64,000 bases of DNA from Taxawa tesnikishii (nom. ined.) (lineage: Eukaryota > Ascomycota > Dothideomycetes > Dothideales): contig JAPDRO010000008.1 in NCBI GenBank assembly GCA_030247885.1, forward strand, positions 372,001 through 436,000, in the 5' to 3' direction. The position numbers were made by a program, and so were the translations under genes. Below the pieces are notes generated by a model, which was given only the letters and a program-made list of their open reading frames with translations, was not told where the DNA came from and did no database searches. Below are positions 1-12,290 of this stretch, piece by piece (position 1 is the stretch's first letter; every line of letters begins with the position of its first letter).

Positions 1-13
1 TTGTCTATTACAG

Positions 14-194
14 CACCGTCGAAGAGGACAGAGGCCTGCGAGACGTCGTCGCTGAGAGGATCGCCTTTGGTCCAGAAATTCCTTCGAGACACAACGAGAT
101 CCGGAGCCATGTCGAAGCCATCCATGGTCTCGCATACGACCTCCTGATGAAGAGTGTCGGACTTGGGGACACATACCATTGGGGCAAAGCATGA
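14..194 (+). CDS. 3'-terminal exon of an unrecognised protein (partial)
   Basis: An open segment follows a splice acceptor (ttacag, ending at base 13) and runs to a TGA at 192-194. It encodes about 59 residues ending in GLGDTYHWGKA. The first base completes a codon begun in an upstream exon outside the window. The residues look like a real soluble, mixed-charge protein (for example SRHNEIRSHVEAIHGLAYDL), but I do not recognise the family. Its 3' end converges on that of CFT1 about 200 bases away. The acceptor, the open frame and the stop placed just before AT-rich sequence support a genuine last exon. The function is unknown. Confidence 0.55.
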
Positions 195-391
195 AAAAAT
201 GAAAAAACGAAGCCATAATCAATAAGGTTATCAGCAGAAGCTTCACGATTCGGGAGTCATAATCGGAGCTTATCGACAACAGTCCGAGCAAGCAAAAAGC
301 AATGACAAAAACAAGTTTTCTCTAACCAATAGAAGTACACTTCCCAGCAAACCGTCCCCTTCATCCCCTCTGCATCCTCCATCTTCCATAC

Positions 392-3300
392 CTACAAATA
401 CCCCAGCCCAGCACCTCCAAGCACCTCCAGATCACTCCGAAGCGCCCAGACCTCTCCGCCAGCGCGTCCCACGACCTCCGCCCTCTTGGCGGCCCCCAGT
501 TCGCCAACCCTGACCACCAAGTCCCCATCCACCACACCCCTGGCGCCCAACCCCTCCGTCTCCACGGCCCTGTACGCGCGCGGATTTAGTCCCGCGGCGT
601 GCTCGAGAATCGATGTGAGATGCGTTTGCAGAGCCGATAAGCGACGGTAAGTGCTTTCGTCAAGAGGAGTGAGGAGGCCGAGGGAGCCGGAGCGGGAGGT
701 CAGGAGGATGTGGTGCAGGAACGGAGACGCAGAAGAAATGGGTGCATTGCCGTTCGCTTTGTCTCCGCCAGCCTCACTACCGTCAGCTTCCTCGCCCTCG
801 GCCTCGACTCCGTCTTCATCGGTGGCGGTGGGTTGCGCAGCGAAGGGCGCGAGCGTGGAGGGCAGAAGCGTCATGGATGTTGGCAGGTGGCCGAGATGGA
901 AAGTGGAGCGGTGGACAAGACGTTGACCGGAGAGGGATTTTGGATCTGCACGCTTGCGTCAGAGATGTTTCACGTGGGAGCATCGTCCGCTGGGGGGGAT
1001 ACATACGCTCCGGGTCGTACTGCAAGATGTGCATGTCGCAGTGCGCGTCGACGACGGCGATGTAGAGTTGCCCGTCTGAGGGGAGGAAGTCGGCGGCCAC
1101 CACTTCCATCTTGGAGCGCGATTTGCCGAAGAGGGTCAGTTTGTATGGCTCCTCCTGTATCAGGTCATTGTGGTCAGCCGTGAAGACATCAGACTTGTAG
1201 GTGGTGGGGAGAGGCAACATACGTTGAAGCCACAGAACCAAACACCCTTCCAGGCATCGGCGGCAAGCCACAAGCCGCTCGAACCTAAACTCTTCATCGA
1301 GGTGATGTAGCACTGAGCGTCCAAGAATGCGACCGGGAGACATGAACCGTCCTCCTTAAGGCCGCGGAACATGATCTTCTGGCCTACGGGCAGACGTCAG
1401 CGATCAGCAGCGGCACGGATACGGTACATTTCCGAGAACAAAACATACCTTGCGCAGTCCCAATGAGCCCAGCAACCCCCGTGATCGCGGTAATCGCACC
1501 CTTGGTCTCTTCCCTACTGACCACGTGGAAGCATTTGCCCGTCTCTGGCCGATCAGGCTCCGGTACCACATCAATGATATCGAAGACGTAAACGGTTCCC
1601 CTGGCCGGGAAGCCCTCGCCACGCTGGAGCAGTGTTCCCGCAGCTATAAGGTGTTTGTGCTGGTGTGTAACATCTGATATCTCCAGGGGCATGCACTCGA
1701 GCGAAGTGAGTTGCTCGTTTGGAGGGAGCGCGAAGCCGTGAATGATGGCGTTCGAGTGTGGGTCGTAGAGGTGTAGGTGGTACTGTGCGGCCTGGGGACG
1801 CATGTGTATATCTTCGACCAAAGCCTGTCAGCAACGTCGCGAACCTTTGAATGTGGCGAGCGTGGTTCTTACCTTCATCCGCCGCCGCTTTGGAGTCCTC
1901 TTCCGGAAAGTAGAAATCCACGCGCTGTTTGCTGGAGATAACGTACATCTCGCGCGCGGAGTGGTAGCGGACGTCCTGAATCTCATGCGTGTCATCAAGC
2001 GGCGAGAATTTCTTGACAGTCCATCCGATGTCACCATATCGAGTCCCGGAGGGCAGCTGGCAATCTCGTAGCACACCCTGTTATCGTGAGTACAACATGG
2101 TCCGCGTCGCCTGAGTTAGGCAGTCTCCACATACCGACGTGTCAACGTATGTAAATCCTCCCTCACACCCTCTCTTATTAAGCCCGGAGAGCCCTCTAAC
2201 ACCCTTACCGCGTAGCGGAAGAATTCTCGGCAAGCTCGCCGCTTCCTTCAGAACGAAGCATGGCGCAGCCCCGGCCATGAAAACGGTTTCGTATCCGTTG
2301 ACGCTCCGTAACGCTCGGAGTGGAGAAGGCTTCTCAGGAGTGAAGTCCTCGTTATACCGGGGAACATGCATCCCAGGCACTTTTCGGAACTTGAGGTTAG
2401 TAGTAAAGGACGAAGAAGCAGGATAATGGAATGGTTCGTAGAGCGTCAGGTCGTCTGTAGACGAGCGGATCTGAAATGCACTAGTCAGTCTGACCGTCAT
2501 GACCATCTTGCAGCAGCACTCACGATCAGATAGGGTGTCTTGTACGACGAGTCTCCGAGGTCGTTGAACAACAGCTCCGTAAGCGTCTCGCGTGTTCCCG
2601 GCCTGCGAGATGCAGCTTCAGTGGACAGGACCGGTGGGACCGCCGAAAGCGTTGGTGCGACGTAGACAGGCTGCTTGACGTCGGCAAGATCGAACACCTT
2701 CACGTCTCAACCCATTAGCCCGCTGTCAATGAACGCTTGTACCGCGCGTGAAAACGTACCACTAACCCCCTTCAGCGGTAAGCAAGAAGAGCAGAGCTTT
2801 GCCCCCAGTAACTTCCGACTTATACACACATCCAGAAAGCCATCTGCTAGAGAGCAGCGCATCCGTGCGCTCCACCTCATCCAGCTCACCGTTTTTGTCC
2901 GTTTCCAGTATCTGAATGCTGTAGTCATCGCGGATTAAGAGCAGGTACGGGTCGCAGAACGTCGAGTGGATAACCTTGAGTTCAGCATCCGTGTCCTCAT
3001 CGATGATGGGGAATATCTGGGATAGCCCCAAGTCTGCAGAAAGGACGTTAGCTCTGAACGTTCCATGGAGGAAGAAATGCGGTAGAAACGCAAGCTTATC
3101 TACAGGCACTTGACAACAGATTGAAGAGGGGAGGACGCGGTGTGGATGAAAGATTTGATTGCTCGCTATGATACAGATGGCGATAGACAGCCATCCTTTC
3201 TGGGATACTGTAGCGCGACACGCTGTATGCACTGACAATACAGTTCGCCGTGTTGTAGACCAACATATCTCCAAAGATCCTAGCATGACCCGCCCTCCAG

Positions 3301-5491
3301 GGAAACACTGGCCGCGAGATCTGCCAAAACCATTGACAGGGGCAAAGAGGCGCAGGCACACGCTCCAGAGAGTAGGGGACAGCAGCTATAAGGAACCATG
3401 TTTGTTTGTACTTACCTGCATCATAACTCCTGACCTCATTTTTCTTGACCTGTATTATCCGGGTCCCAGCAGCCAAGGTGCCCATGTTGACAGTTTCGCC
3501 TTCACCCTCAAACTCAGTATCACTCAGTTCCACGGGCTCCTTCGCGCCAGCGTTCTTCTTTCCTGAACGGCATTATCGAGTTTGTAAATCCTGGACCGAT
3601 CCTCTTCGCCCTCAGCATAGTTGTAGATGATCAGGTATTGATCGTACTGGTTGTCAGGCGCTAGTTGGGCCTCGGGATTCTCGTTTCCATCTTCAGCTTT
3701 TGGCAAGCCCTGGGGCGCGGAATGTTTGGCGCAGACAGTCCATACACCTTGTGCTGTAGTGTTTTCGTTGGCGCTCAGGACGTGAGGTGTGATTTCACGG
3801 TTGAGCAAAGCTAGTGTAGATGACTGGTTTCGATTGACTGAGACTATTATGCTCAGAGGCGCAGCAACATCCTGTTCGTTAGTAGCGGGCTTGTCAGAAG
3901 AGTGGGTGGTGCCTTTGCCTAAACAGACACTGTTAATAGGTCCGAGACTCGGAATGACATCGTGAATACGGAAAGCATAGTCTCCAGGCGCGCTCGCCCG
4001 TGAGGGAGCAAGCGTTGTTCGCTTGATCGCTTCGCTGTCATCTCCATAAAGATCGTCTTCTTCCTCGTCGTCCATGTCGTCCTCATCGAGCGACACATCT
4101 GCATCCTCTGCAATCATCTGAGCATGACTTCGCTTCCGCGACAGCTGCGCAGTGTTCCTCGTCCAGCCTAGTAACGTCGAATCGCCATCTTCGCTGCCGA
4201 CGAACAGCTTTCCGCGTCCCACAGATGCCATACAAGAAGCGGCTGAGCGAACGAGCTGGCCTCCATGAGCGGCGTCAACCAAGTGAACGGATAGACCAGA
4301 GACAGAGCGACCGTCAAGGCGGAAGCTGAGTACTGCAAGTTCGCCGGTGTTCAACACGATAAGCATATCCGCAGAGGAGGTATCGAGAGCGTGGATGACA
4401 CAATCTTCCAACCGTAGACTGAGATCAGACTGGTCCGCCATGGAGAAGGCTGAAATTTGCCTCGCAAATTCGTTCACGCCGACGGCGTTCGTCTTGCCCG
4501 CCTGATCAACGTGAATCAGCTCATTACAACCGACTAGCAAGGCACCTCCGACCGGAAGCGGCAAAGGCATAATGCGGAAGATGTCAAATGGTAATCCAGT
4601 AATGGATAGCAGTGTTGTGGACGCCTTCTGCTCAAGGTCCAAAGTAAAGACAGAGTAGGTCAGGATATCTTTCCGTTCGTCCAACAGCGCGGAGCTGACT
4701 GCTTGGCCAGAGGAGATGATGCCAAAGGTAGGTTCTCTATACTCGTGGAGGAAGGCCAGATGGACTGGGTGAGTGAGAGCCGGGTCGATCGCGGTCAGTG
4801 GGAGGACGAAAGACGACGAGTACGGCGTCTCTTTCACCGCGCCTGCATCTTGAGCCTGAAACTCTTTGACCTTCGCAGGAGGTGGACTGTCCAGATCAGG
4901 ATCATAGTCACCTGCGACTAACTCATCTCCAGACTGGCGGAAGGGAAGAATGGCAAGATTCTTTACGCCAAACTTGAGCGCTGCACACCGGCTGCTGGGG
5001 TCCACGGCAAGGTAGTTCTCGCATTCACTCAAATCCGGACCGAACGGTGCTGTCTGGATGTTGTCTCCCTCGTAGTAATGTATTGAAATGGTAGATATTC
5101 TGTAGTTCTCCGGATCCCATTCGACCAGACTGAGCTTGGCGTCCTTGGACGCTACCAACAGCGCGTCTCCGCCCGATTTGGTGTTCAACGCCTTGACCCT
5201 TGCGAGTGAAGTGATCGTCCCTGAAATTGGATATTCTCCAATCAAAACCAGCTTGCTAGTGTTCTCTATCCGGTGGTATGCATCTTCTCCGCCCAAGAAA
5301 TGGCTTTCGTTCTGCCGTGTCTCCTTCCTCACTCCGGCAGGGACAATGTCGGTAGTGATGGTTTTCTGTTCGAAGACCTGTAGCAGAGATGTCTTGGCGA
5401 CGACCAGGTTGTTCGCTCGGGGCGCGAGAAAGGGAAGAGTCACGGCGTGGGTGACAGCGGTCGGAGGAGTCAGTTCGGTGTAGCACTGCAT
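392..5491 (-). CDS. CFT1: Cft1, CPSF160-type subunit of the mRNA cleavage and polyadenylation factor
   Basis: This is the large scaffold and RNA-binding subunit of the nuclear cleavage/polyadenylation factor, the yeast Cft1 and human CPSF160 family. It starts at ATG 5491 (MQCYTELTPPTAVTHAV). Nine exons fit: 5491-3416, 3033-2767, 2705-2524, 2470-2135, 2077-1873, 1811-1449, 1383-1223, 1154-1007 and 945-392. They give about 1,430 aa, the usual family length. The N-terminal half carries MMS1/CPSF-type beta-propeller repeats with an acidic insert (DEDDMDDEEEDDLYGDD). The C-terminal half is the CPSF_A region, ending with the conserved GLNPRAYR. Intron 1 (382 nt) is long for this genome, while the others are 53-68 nt. 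The frame slips once near 3559-3561, where one base appears to be missing from a T run (A run on the coding strand). The total becomes a multiple of three only if that base is restored, so this is probably a consensus error. The identification is firm. Confidence 0.93.
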
Positions 5492-5958
5492 GTTTGCCTA
5501 TCCTCATATACTATCGTGCGAGTGTAGCACAAGAAGTATGCAAGCAGCTGTAGCAGAAGCGTGTTTTCAGCGCATCTTGGTGTGTGTGCTGGACTCGATG
5601 GTGTAGACAAGCAACAACGCGTTTTCCAGAATGGGGGCAGTCACGAAGTCGAGATTCACAGGCGCGCCGAGTCAACCATTCCGAGTCATGCAAGTGCAAA
5701 AGGGCGGCCCAAGCTCCTTCCTTCCCGCTATGACGACGTTCCGAAGAGGGAAGGATCCTGTTTCAGAGGCTGCCTCTGTTGGTCTGCTACACGGTACTCA
5801 CTTGCTGCTATACCACACGTCTTCTACACATCTTCATCGCATCGCAGTCCCTGAGGAGTGTACGGCAACCCTTCCTGCAGCGAGTGGAAACAACAGCTCC
5901 TGCCTACCACCACCACCACCACCACCTCGACAAGAAGGCTGTGCGACGCCAGCCCGTC
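5492..5958. other. Divergent intergenic region CFT1 / LMBR1-family gene
   Basis: This stretch separates the start codons of two divergently transcribed genes and must hold both promoters. An open frame continues upstream of the LMBR1-family start, from about 5779, and includes a run of six histidine codons at 5922-5939. It is treated as 5' leader because the family begins at the downstream methionine. No repeat or RNA gene was seen. Confidence 0.5.
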
Positions 5959-7791
5959 ATGGCCCTCATTCAGACGTCCCTCATATGGGTCACCTACGCG
6001 GTAGCAATCGCCATATTGCTGGTGATTGCTTCCATCTTCGTCTACGTCTATCAGGCTCCTCGCGAGAGGTCTGCTGCCGTCACTATTGTCTGCATCTTCA
6101 CCGTACTGTCTTTGCTCGCAACAGTCCTGCTCATGCCCGTGGATATTGCCCTGGTATCATCCACGACCGATATCAAGCTGGGAACTAAGAAAGATTGGGC
6201 TACACCGGATGCTGTTGACAACATCAAATACCAGCTAGAGATTGTCTACTACACATTGTACAGCCTGGACGCCCTGCTCTGCCTGGTCGTCGTACCCTTC
6301 ACCTACTTCTGGTATGAGGAATACGATGAGGTTGACTCTGAGGAGGGCAACCAGACCTTCGGAAGCCGCTTCTGGGGCGCGTTCAAGTACACAATCGCAT
6401 TCGTCCTGCTGGTCGTCATCCTTTTCCTTGTGGGTTTCTTCGTCCCTGTCGCCAAAGAGGGAAAGAAGCATAGGGATCTTGACTTCTTCAAGGACCTGCT
6501 CACCGAAAACCGTAAGACCCATGGTATATTATCCTGAGGACCACTGCTGACAGTCTTAGATGGCGAACGCGCGTTAACCTTCGCCGTGGGGTTGCTCGTC
6601 ACTATTGGCACCGTTCTCTACTGTCTTTACACCGCCCCAGGCCTTGCCCTGCTTCCGCTTACACTGATCAAGTCTGCTCCACGCATGTCCGCCCCTTCAA
6701 TGGCAGCAACCACTGCTTCGCAGCTGGACCAAAACAGGGAGCGCCAGAGACAGCTCGAGGGGCGTAACGAGGGACGCGAGGGTGGTCTAGACTCCCGGGA
6801 CCGCCGTGAACTCGAGGCCCTGGTCCGCGAAGAGCGTACTTTGGTCCGGCGCGAGCGTCTCGCAGCCGAAGCGTCGGGCGAAGACCGTCCTTGGTTCATC
6901 AAGCTGTGGATCAAAATTGAGGCCATCTTCCGCCCAATCAAGCTCCTCGGCGGACTTCTACTCCTTGTCATTTCCCTGATAATTTGGGCCAGCATGCTCA
7001 TCACAGGCATCGACAAGATCAAGAACTCGGTGTGCAAGGCCGGCTGCGGCTACCTGCTCGCACACGGCAAGATCTTCCAGCCCATCAACTGGCTCTTCGT
7101 CGTCACCTCCAAAGTCTTCCCCATTGACTACATTCTCTTCCTTATTCTCATCTTGATTTTCTTCTCCGCCTCCGTCGTCGGCATCGCCACCATAGGCATC
7201 CGCTTCCTCTGGGTCACACTCTTCCGCATCCGCAAGTCGCACACCTCGCCACAAGCCCTGCTGATGGCAACCGTGATGCTCACGCTCATGGTCCTCGCCC
7301 TCAACTACGCCATCGCTATGATGGCTGCACCGCAATACTCGACCTTCGGCCCACAAACCTACTGCGACCGACCCCTTAGCAACGGCGACCAGCTGCCAGA
7401 TTGCAGCGCGCATCACAGCGCCATCAAACCATGTTCCGAACGTGCCCGCAACCCGGCCGCCCGCCTCGTCTGCACGCCCTCCGTCGTCTCCACCTTCCTC
7501 AATCGCATCACCGTCAACTTCCCCTTCTTCGGCGTCGTCGATTTCTGGGCTCAGTTCGCGTTCCTGGGTGTCTTCATCGTTGTCTTCGTCGTCATGTTGT
7601 TCAGAACGCCACATCTGGACGAGGAACAGCTCGATGACGATCTCCAGGAGGAGGAGGAAGAGGGCCTCTTGGCGAGCACGGGACGCAGGTTCGGTGCTAC
7701 GTGGCAGGATATCACGGGCAGGGCTAAGGGGGTCAAGAGGGCGAATTACGGCACTGATGGCGCGGCTGGGGATGCCGGTGCGAGTGCATGA
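5959..7791 (+). CDS. Probable lysosomal (vacuolar) cobalamin transporter, LMBR1/LMBD1 family
   Basis: This is a polytopic membrane protein of the LMBR1-like family. Its animal member LMBD1 takes part in cobalamin export from lysosomes, and fungal members are annotated by analogy. Two exons (5959-6511 and 6560-7791) are joined by a 48-nt intron and give 594 aa. ATG 5959 was chosen because [18 protein letters not shown] is the conserved family start leading straight into the first membrane segment. Several long hydrophobic stretches follow (for example [12 protein letters not shown] and [18 protein letters not shown]), with a charged, arginine-rich cytosolic loop in the middle and an acidic tail ([11 protein letters not shown]). 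The splice restores [15 protein letters not shown]. No frame break was seen. Family assignment is strong. Cobalamin transport in a fungus is only inferred. Confidence 0.88.
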
Positions 7792-8798
7792 AGTGGGTGT
7801 GATTGTTGGGAGTGTGGGTTTGCCTGATTATAACAACGGGAGTGATTGCATGGATCACAACGAGGCAACATATCGGCTGCACTCTTTTCTTGTTTCTCCA
7901 ATTTGACTTTTGGTTTGGTCTTGAGCACTTTCTTTACTGGCGCAAATACCCCTCTGGTTCTGCTGCTGCCACTTTACAAGTACATGAAGAATATCACTTG
8001 AGCTGGACATGGAGACCGGTGCCTTGCTTGCATCTGAAATGTTCGAAGCGTGAGCGTCTGGTGCATTCCTCCCATCTCGGACGGGTACCACCTATATAGA
8101 CCCGGCTATACGGCTTCACAGCGGAGCATGTTTTCAGACCAAAGAGCAAGGCTTCAGACATTGGCAGTGTCGTCGATGTCTGCAGTTGCATGGAACGTCG
8201 AAGTTGAATCTACATGTATATTGTCTTGCACCTTGTCTCGGCACTTCGAGCCGAATCCAACCACATGGCATCCCTGCAGCAAAGACCAAGATCGACCTCC
8301 ATCCCTGTTTCATCTCTCGCGTCCTGCGTCTTCTGAACCCGCTCGCCGCGAGAGTGTGCTTGCGACGGTTTGCGTCCTCTCTTCGATGTTGCTCTCGTTT
8401 CAATCACCGTCTTTAAATGTTTGAGACCAGTGTGACTTGTCTAATATGGCAAAGAAAGAGCTATTGACGGGAATTGCACTACGACAGCAGAACCTCGGAC
8501 CTTCGCGGAAGGCGGAAGGACAAGGGTCGTGTTATTGAAACAACGTCACTTGGGATAGTCATGATGTACAGCGTGTTGGATGAACGAAAACATCAACTGA
8601 CGTCAAAGCAATAGCTAAACCTACGGTGCTCATGCCCGATATAATGGCAGCATGGCCCATGGCGCACGTTTTCTCACCGTCTTCAACTCTTGAGTTGCAT
8701 CCGCCTCAGGACTCCTACAAGATCACACGGCCTGGCCTGGTCTAACTGCTAACTTTGCCGGAAGATCACTCCTGAAGTTCGTATACACACCAAAGCGC
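7792..8798. other. Intergenic region, about 1 kb
   Basis: It lies between two plus-strand genes, so it holds the 3' flank of the LMBR1-family gene and the promoter of the TDT carrier. Short open frames exist on both strands but none has a recognisable domain or splice structure. Nothing else was seen. Confidence 0.5.
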
Positions 8799-10322
8799 AT
8801 GCCTTCGTATCGTTCTTCGTCCGACGGGGACGGGGACTTCGTCGTGCCATGGCACATCGCAGATGAGCGGCTAAGTAACGACGTGGATACTGAACAACAC
8901 AAGTCCCACCGAGGTCACACACTGCGGAAACGGTCTATCAAGCAATACAGACATGCTACTTCCAAATGGGGCTCCGCGTTGGAAGGGTTCAGCCCTATGT
9001 GGGTATGTTGCCGACTTGCATTTGGGATGCTGTCCGTTGCCTCCTACGCATCCTGTAGCAGCCAGTTGACCTTTGCGCAGTTCGCACTGTGTATCTCATC
9101 CGGTGGTATCGGCTTGGTACTGAATGGACCCTTTCCATACCGAGCCAATTGGCTCGTAGTCTGTGCGACGATTCTGTACGTGACGGAAATCGTGCTCTTC
9201 TTGCTCTTCCTGGCCATCATGCTAGCCCGCTGGATCATCTATCCACATGTCGCAGTACGACGTGCCTTGAGCGACCCGGACGAGCTCGGCGCCTACGCAA
9301 TCCCACCCATCGCGCTCATGACCATCGGCGCCCTTACCAGCATGCAAGTGAGCGACTCCTGGGGCGGGCATGCCTTCACCCTCGTGTCATACGTCATTTG
9401 GTGGATCGGTGTCGCTTGGGTCTTCCTGACGGCTCTTGTCGTGCTCACCGTGCTCTTCTACACGGGAAATCTGTCGGATAGAAGCATGACACCCGTGCTC
9501 TTCATGGCGCCCGTCGGGCTCGCGACGGCGGGCACAGAGGCGGGCTTCATCAGCGTTTACAGCTGTTGCATGTCACCCAGGCTTTCAGCGCCACAGTTGG
9601 TTGTCGGATACTTTGCCGCAGGCGTCGCTCTCTTCATGGCCATCTTGCTGTACACCGTCTACTTCCACCGGTTGCTGGTCTCCGGTTGGACCGTCCCGGC
9701 GAAGCGTGCTGGGCTCTTCATCCTGGTACGTGAATTGTCGCAGCACACACAGTTGCCCTGCATCCGTTATACTGACAGAGTTTCCTTCTGGCAGATCGGT
9801 CCGTGTGGCCAGCTCTCAACAGCCTTCCAACTCCTCGGCGAAGCCGCGAACCAATACATGAAGTTTGCGCCATACAAGCCCTCATCCGTTCATCCTCCCT
9901 CTCGTGGCACCTTCTGGACGCAGGAAACAGCGCAGGGCGTCGACGGCGCAGGCATCTTCCTCTCCCTACTGCTGCTCGGTTTCGACTACCTCTGGTTCGC
10001 CGTCGCCATCATCGGCGTCGCTGACGTCTTCGTCAAGCGTCAGGCTACTTACACGCTGACGTGGTGGAGCGTGGTCTTCCCGACTGTGACGCTCACGACC
10101 GCGTGGCTCGAGCTGGCGAGCGCCATGGACTCGCCCACGTTCCGTGCACTGACCAGCGCGCTGACGGTTTTCCTTGTGATTGCCTATTTCGTGAATTGGG
10201 GCTTTACTCTGCGAGGCCTGGCTAACGGATCGTTGATTTTCGGGAAGACGCAGCTTGAGATCGAGGAAGGGATGATGAAGAAGGCGCAAGATGAGACGGA
10301 CGGAGCCAAGGAAGAGGTGTAA
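8799..10322 (+). CDS. TDT-family plasma-membrane carrier (C4-dicarboxylate/malate or sulfite type)
   Basis: This is a tellurite-resistance/dicarboxylate transporter (TDT) family protein, related to malate permease Mae1, sulfite pump Ssu1 and SLAC1/TehA channels. Three exons (8799-9002, 9081-9725, 9795-10322) give 458 aa with about ten hydrophobic segments. Family marks include FSPMWFALCISSGGIG at the first membrane segment (after splicing) and GPCGQLSTAFQLLG after the second intron. Both introns (78 and 69 nt) are multiples of three without stops, so unspliced RNA stays open. Cytosolic ends are hydrophilic, and the tail is rich in Glu/Lys. The substrate cannot be read from sequence: malate, sulfite and other anions are all possible. 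The gene converges on the amidase gene with only about 130 bases between stops. Confidence 0.82.
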   Translation: MPSYRSSSDGDGDFVVPWHIADERLSNDVDTEQHKSHRGHTLRKRSIKQYRHATSKWGSALEGFSPMWVCCRLAFGMLSVASYASCSSQLTFAQFALCISSGGIGLVLNGPFPYRANWLVVCATILYVTEIVLFLLFLAIMLARWIIYPHVAVRRALSDPDELGAYAIPPIALMTIGALTSMQVSDSWGGHAFTLVSYVIWWIGVAWVFLTALVVLTVLFYTGNLSDRSMTPVLFMAPVGLATAGTEAGFISVYSCCMSPRLSAPQLVVGYFAAGVALFMAILLYTVYFHRLLVSGWTVPAKRAGLFILVRELSQHTQLPCIRYTDRVSFWQIGPCGQLSTAFQLLGEAANQYMKFAPYKPSSVHPPSRGTFWTQETAQGVDGAGIFLSLLLLGFDYLWFAVAIIGVADVFVKRQATYTLTWWSVVFPTVTLTTAWLELASAMDSPTFRALTSALTVFLVIAYFVNWGFTLRGLANGSLIFGKTQLEIEEGMMKKAQDETDGAKEEV

Positions 10323-10455
10323 AATGTCCATGCTATGTAGAGGTAAAACGTGGTTCGGGTTGATCTCCTTTAGGCAAGAAGAGCAAAACGTAATGTCTAC
10401 TATTGGTTGGGAATCTTCAATCATGCTCCGACAGTTAGATTTGGATGTTGCAAAT

Positions 10456-12290
10456 CTACAGCGCTTGTAGCACAATCTTGGTCATTGCTAACACCTTCTC
10501 CTCTTCAAGTCGTGAGGCTACGAGCTGCAAGCTGATGGGCATACCGTGCACCGCTTCTGCGTTATCTACCGAAGACTTGTCAGTGCCTCTAGCTGGTCGT
10601 TTTGGCACGCAATGACTTACACTCTGCCTGGATCTGGGCATCTGTGTCAGACAGAGGTTTCACATCTGCTTTCTTGTCGAGCGCTTTGTCGACATGCATT
10701 CCTGTTGGGAAAGACGTAGCCGCGTAGTCCAAGACGTTGAACACGCCCTGGGAATTGCATCAGTAAGCACTAAAACAAAACGATCGCCCGACAGTTGCAG
10801 AACAAAAGAGAACCGGCGACGCAAATCACCTACCGTATACGCCACATGCTTAAACTTCCCATGCTCAACCGTCGCAAATGGCGTCGCAGGGCAGATAATG
10901 CCATCAATGCCCGCCTGGGTCCAACGATCCAGGTAATCCTTCATCAGCTGCGTGCGCTTCCCTTGCAACTGCCACAACTCGTGCACGCCCAACTCCCTCG
11001 CCTGCGCATAAGCCTCCATCTCCGGTCTCCACGGCTCACCCACCGGCTTGATAATCTTCTCGACGCTCTTCCCTCCATCCGCGACGAAGAACGCCCCCAA
11101 AACCTCGGCGATTTCCTTGTGCAGCGTAGGCGGCCACTCCACGATCTCGTGTCCTGCGTCTCGCAGCTTGCTCACCGCTTCCCGCAGCGCTCGCGCCACC
11201 GGCGGCGTAGGCACCACCATGCCATCGTCCCACATGACGCCGAGGTTTAGCTTCGGGCCCACGGCGTCTTCGACGGACCGCCAGGGGACGGGCACGCATT
11301 TGGGGTCGAACCTCCACGGCTGTGCTCCCACAACGGCCTTGCCAAAGAGCTCGAGGTCCGCGAGCGTGCGCGCCATGGGTCCGTTGACGCTGTTCACGGC
11401 TTCCTGGCCCGCGAGCCCGCTTTTCGCGCCCCCGGTCGGGAATCGACCGAACGAAGGGCGCAGGGTGAAGATGCCCGTGCAGGCGGCGGGGATGCGTAGG
11501 GAGCCGCCGATGTCGGTGCCGACGCCGAGGGGCTGCCGTGGGAAGCGATGAGGGCGCTCTCGCCGCCGGAACTGCCGCCGGATGTCAGGGAGCGGTTTAG
11601 CGGGTTGGTGGTGCGCCCGAAGACGTTGTTGACGGTCTCGGCTATCATCATGGCGGTGGGGACGTTGGTCTTCACGTAGAGGACGGCGCCGGCGGTGGTG
11701 AGGAGGTCGACAAGTGCGCTGTTCTTCTGGGCGGGAGCGTTTACCCAGGATGCAAAGCCGATGGTTGAGTCCAGACCGGCAATGTTGAAGTTGTCTTTGA
11801 GCGAGATGGGAAGGCCATGGAGACTGCCGATTGGTTTGCCAGTCCGTTCGAGGTGCTGGTCTAGAGTGCGGGCTGTGGATATCGCGGAGTCGAATAAGGT
11901 CTCGGATAAGCAATTCGTCTATACAGGAAAGCAGACTCTGATCAGCGTACCAAGCGTATACTGTATATCTTCGTACAGGGGCTAGATTTCTGGCCTTACC
12001 AATTGATGTGCAATGGCCGCCCGCTTGCAGAACGCTGTAGTCACTTCTTCCGAAGTCCATGTCCGGTCGTGTAATCTCCGCAGAATTTCTTGTGCGGGTA
12101 AGGAAGTGATCTCAAGCTCTTTCTCGGACAGCATTCCACTTTGCTTGGGAAACGAGGTTACATCCAGTTGGTCCTCGGATGGGAGCTTTTCTTGCGGAAT
12201 TCGCCATTCTGATGGTATGGAGTTGAATAAGGCTTCCCTTTTCGCCTTTGCAATACTTTGCCAGTCTTCTGGGTTCTTCTCTGTAGACAT
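10456..12290 (-). CDS. Amidase-signature hydrolase (acetamidase-like)
   Basis: This is an amidase-signature enzyme hydrolysing carboxamides to acid plus ammonia, most like fungal acetamidases. Start ATG 12290 (MSTEKNPEDWQSIAKAKREA). Exons 12290-12000, 11918-10834, 10747-10621 and 10565-10456 give about 537 aa. The Ser-cisSer-Lys triad is present: Lys in PISLKDNFNIAG, cis-Ser in TSGGSSGGESALI, nucleophile Ser in GTDIGGSLRIPAACTG. The C-terminus GMPISLQLVASRLEEEKVLA is typical. One base is missing in the four-G run at 11529-11532, between the cis-Ser block and GVGTDIGG. The exon total is a multiple of three only with one base added, so a consensus error is more likely than decay. The natural substrate is unknown. 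Confidence 0.88.

Noticed and set aside
5779-5958. An N-terminal extension of the LMBR1-family protein containing six histidines
   Set aside because: Family members begin at [10 protein letters not shown] immediately before the first membrane segment. The upstream frame lacks similarity.
11521-11535. An intron to explain the amidase frame change
   Set aside because: No GT or GC donor and AG acceptor pair removes the slip without deleting conserved catalytic residues.
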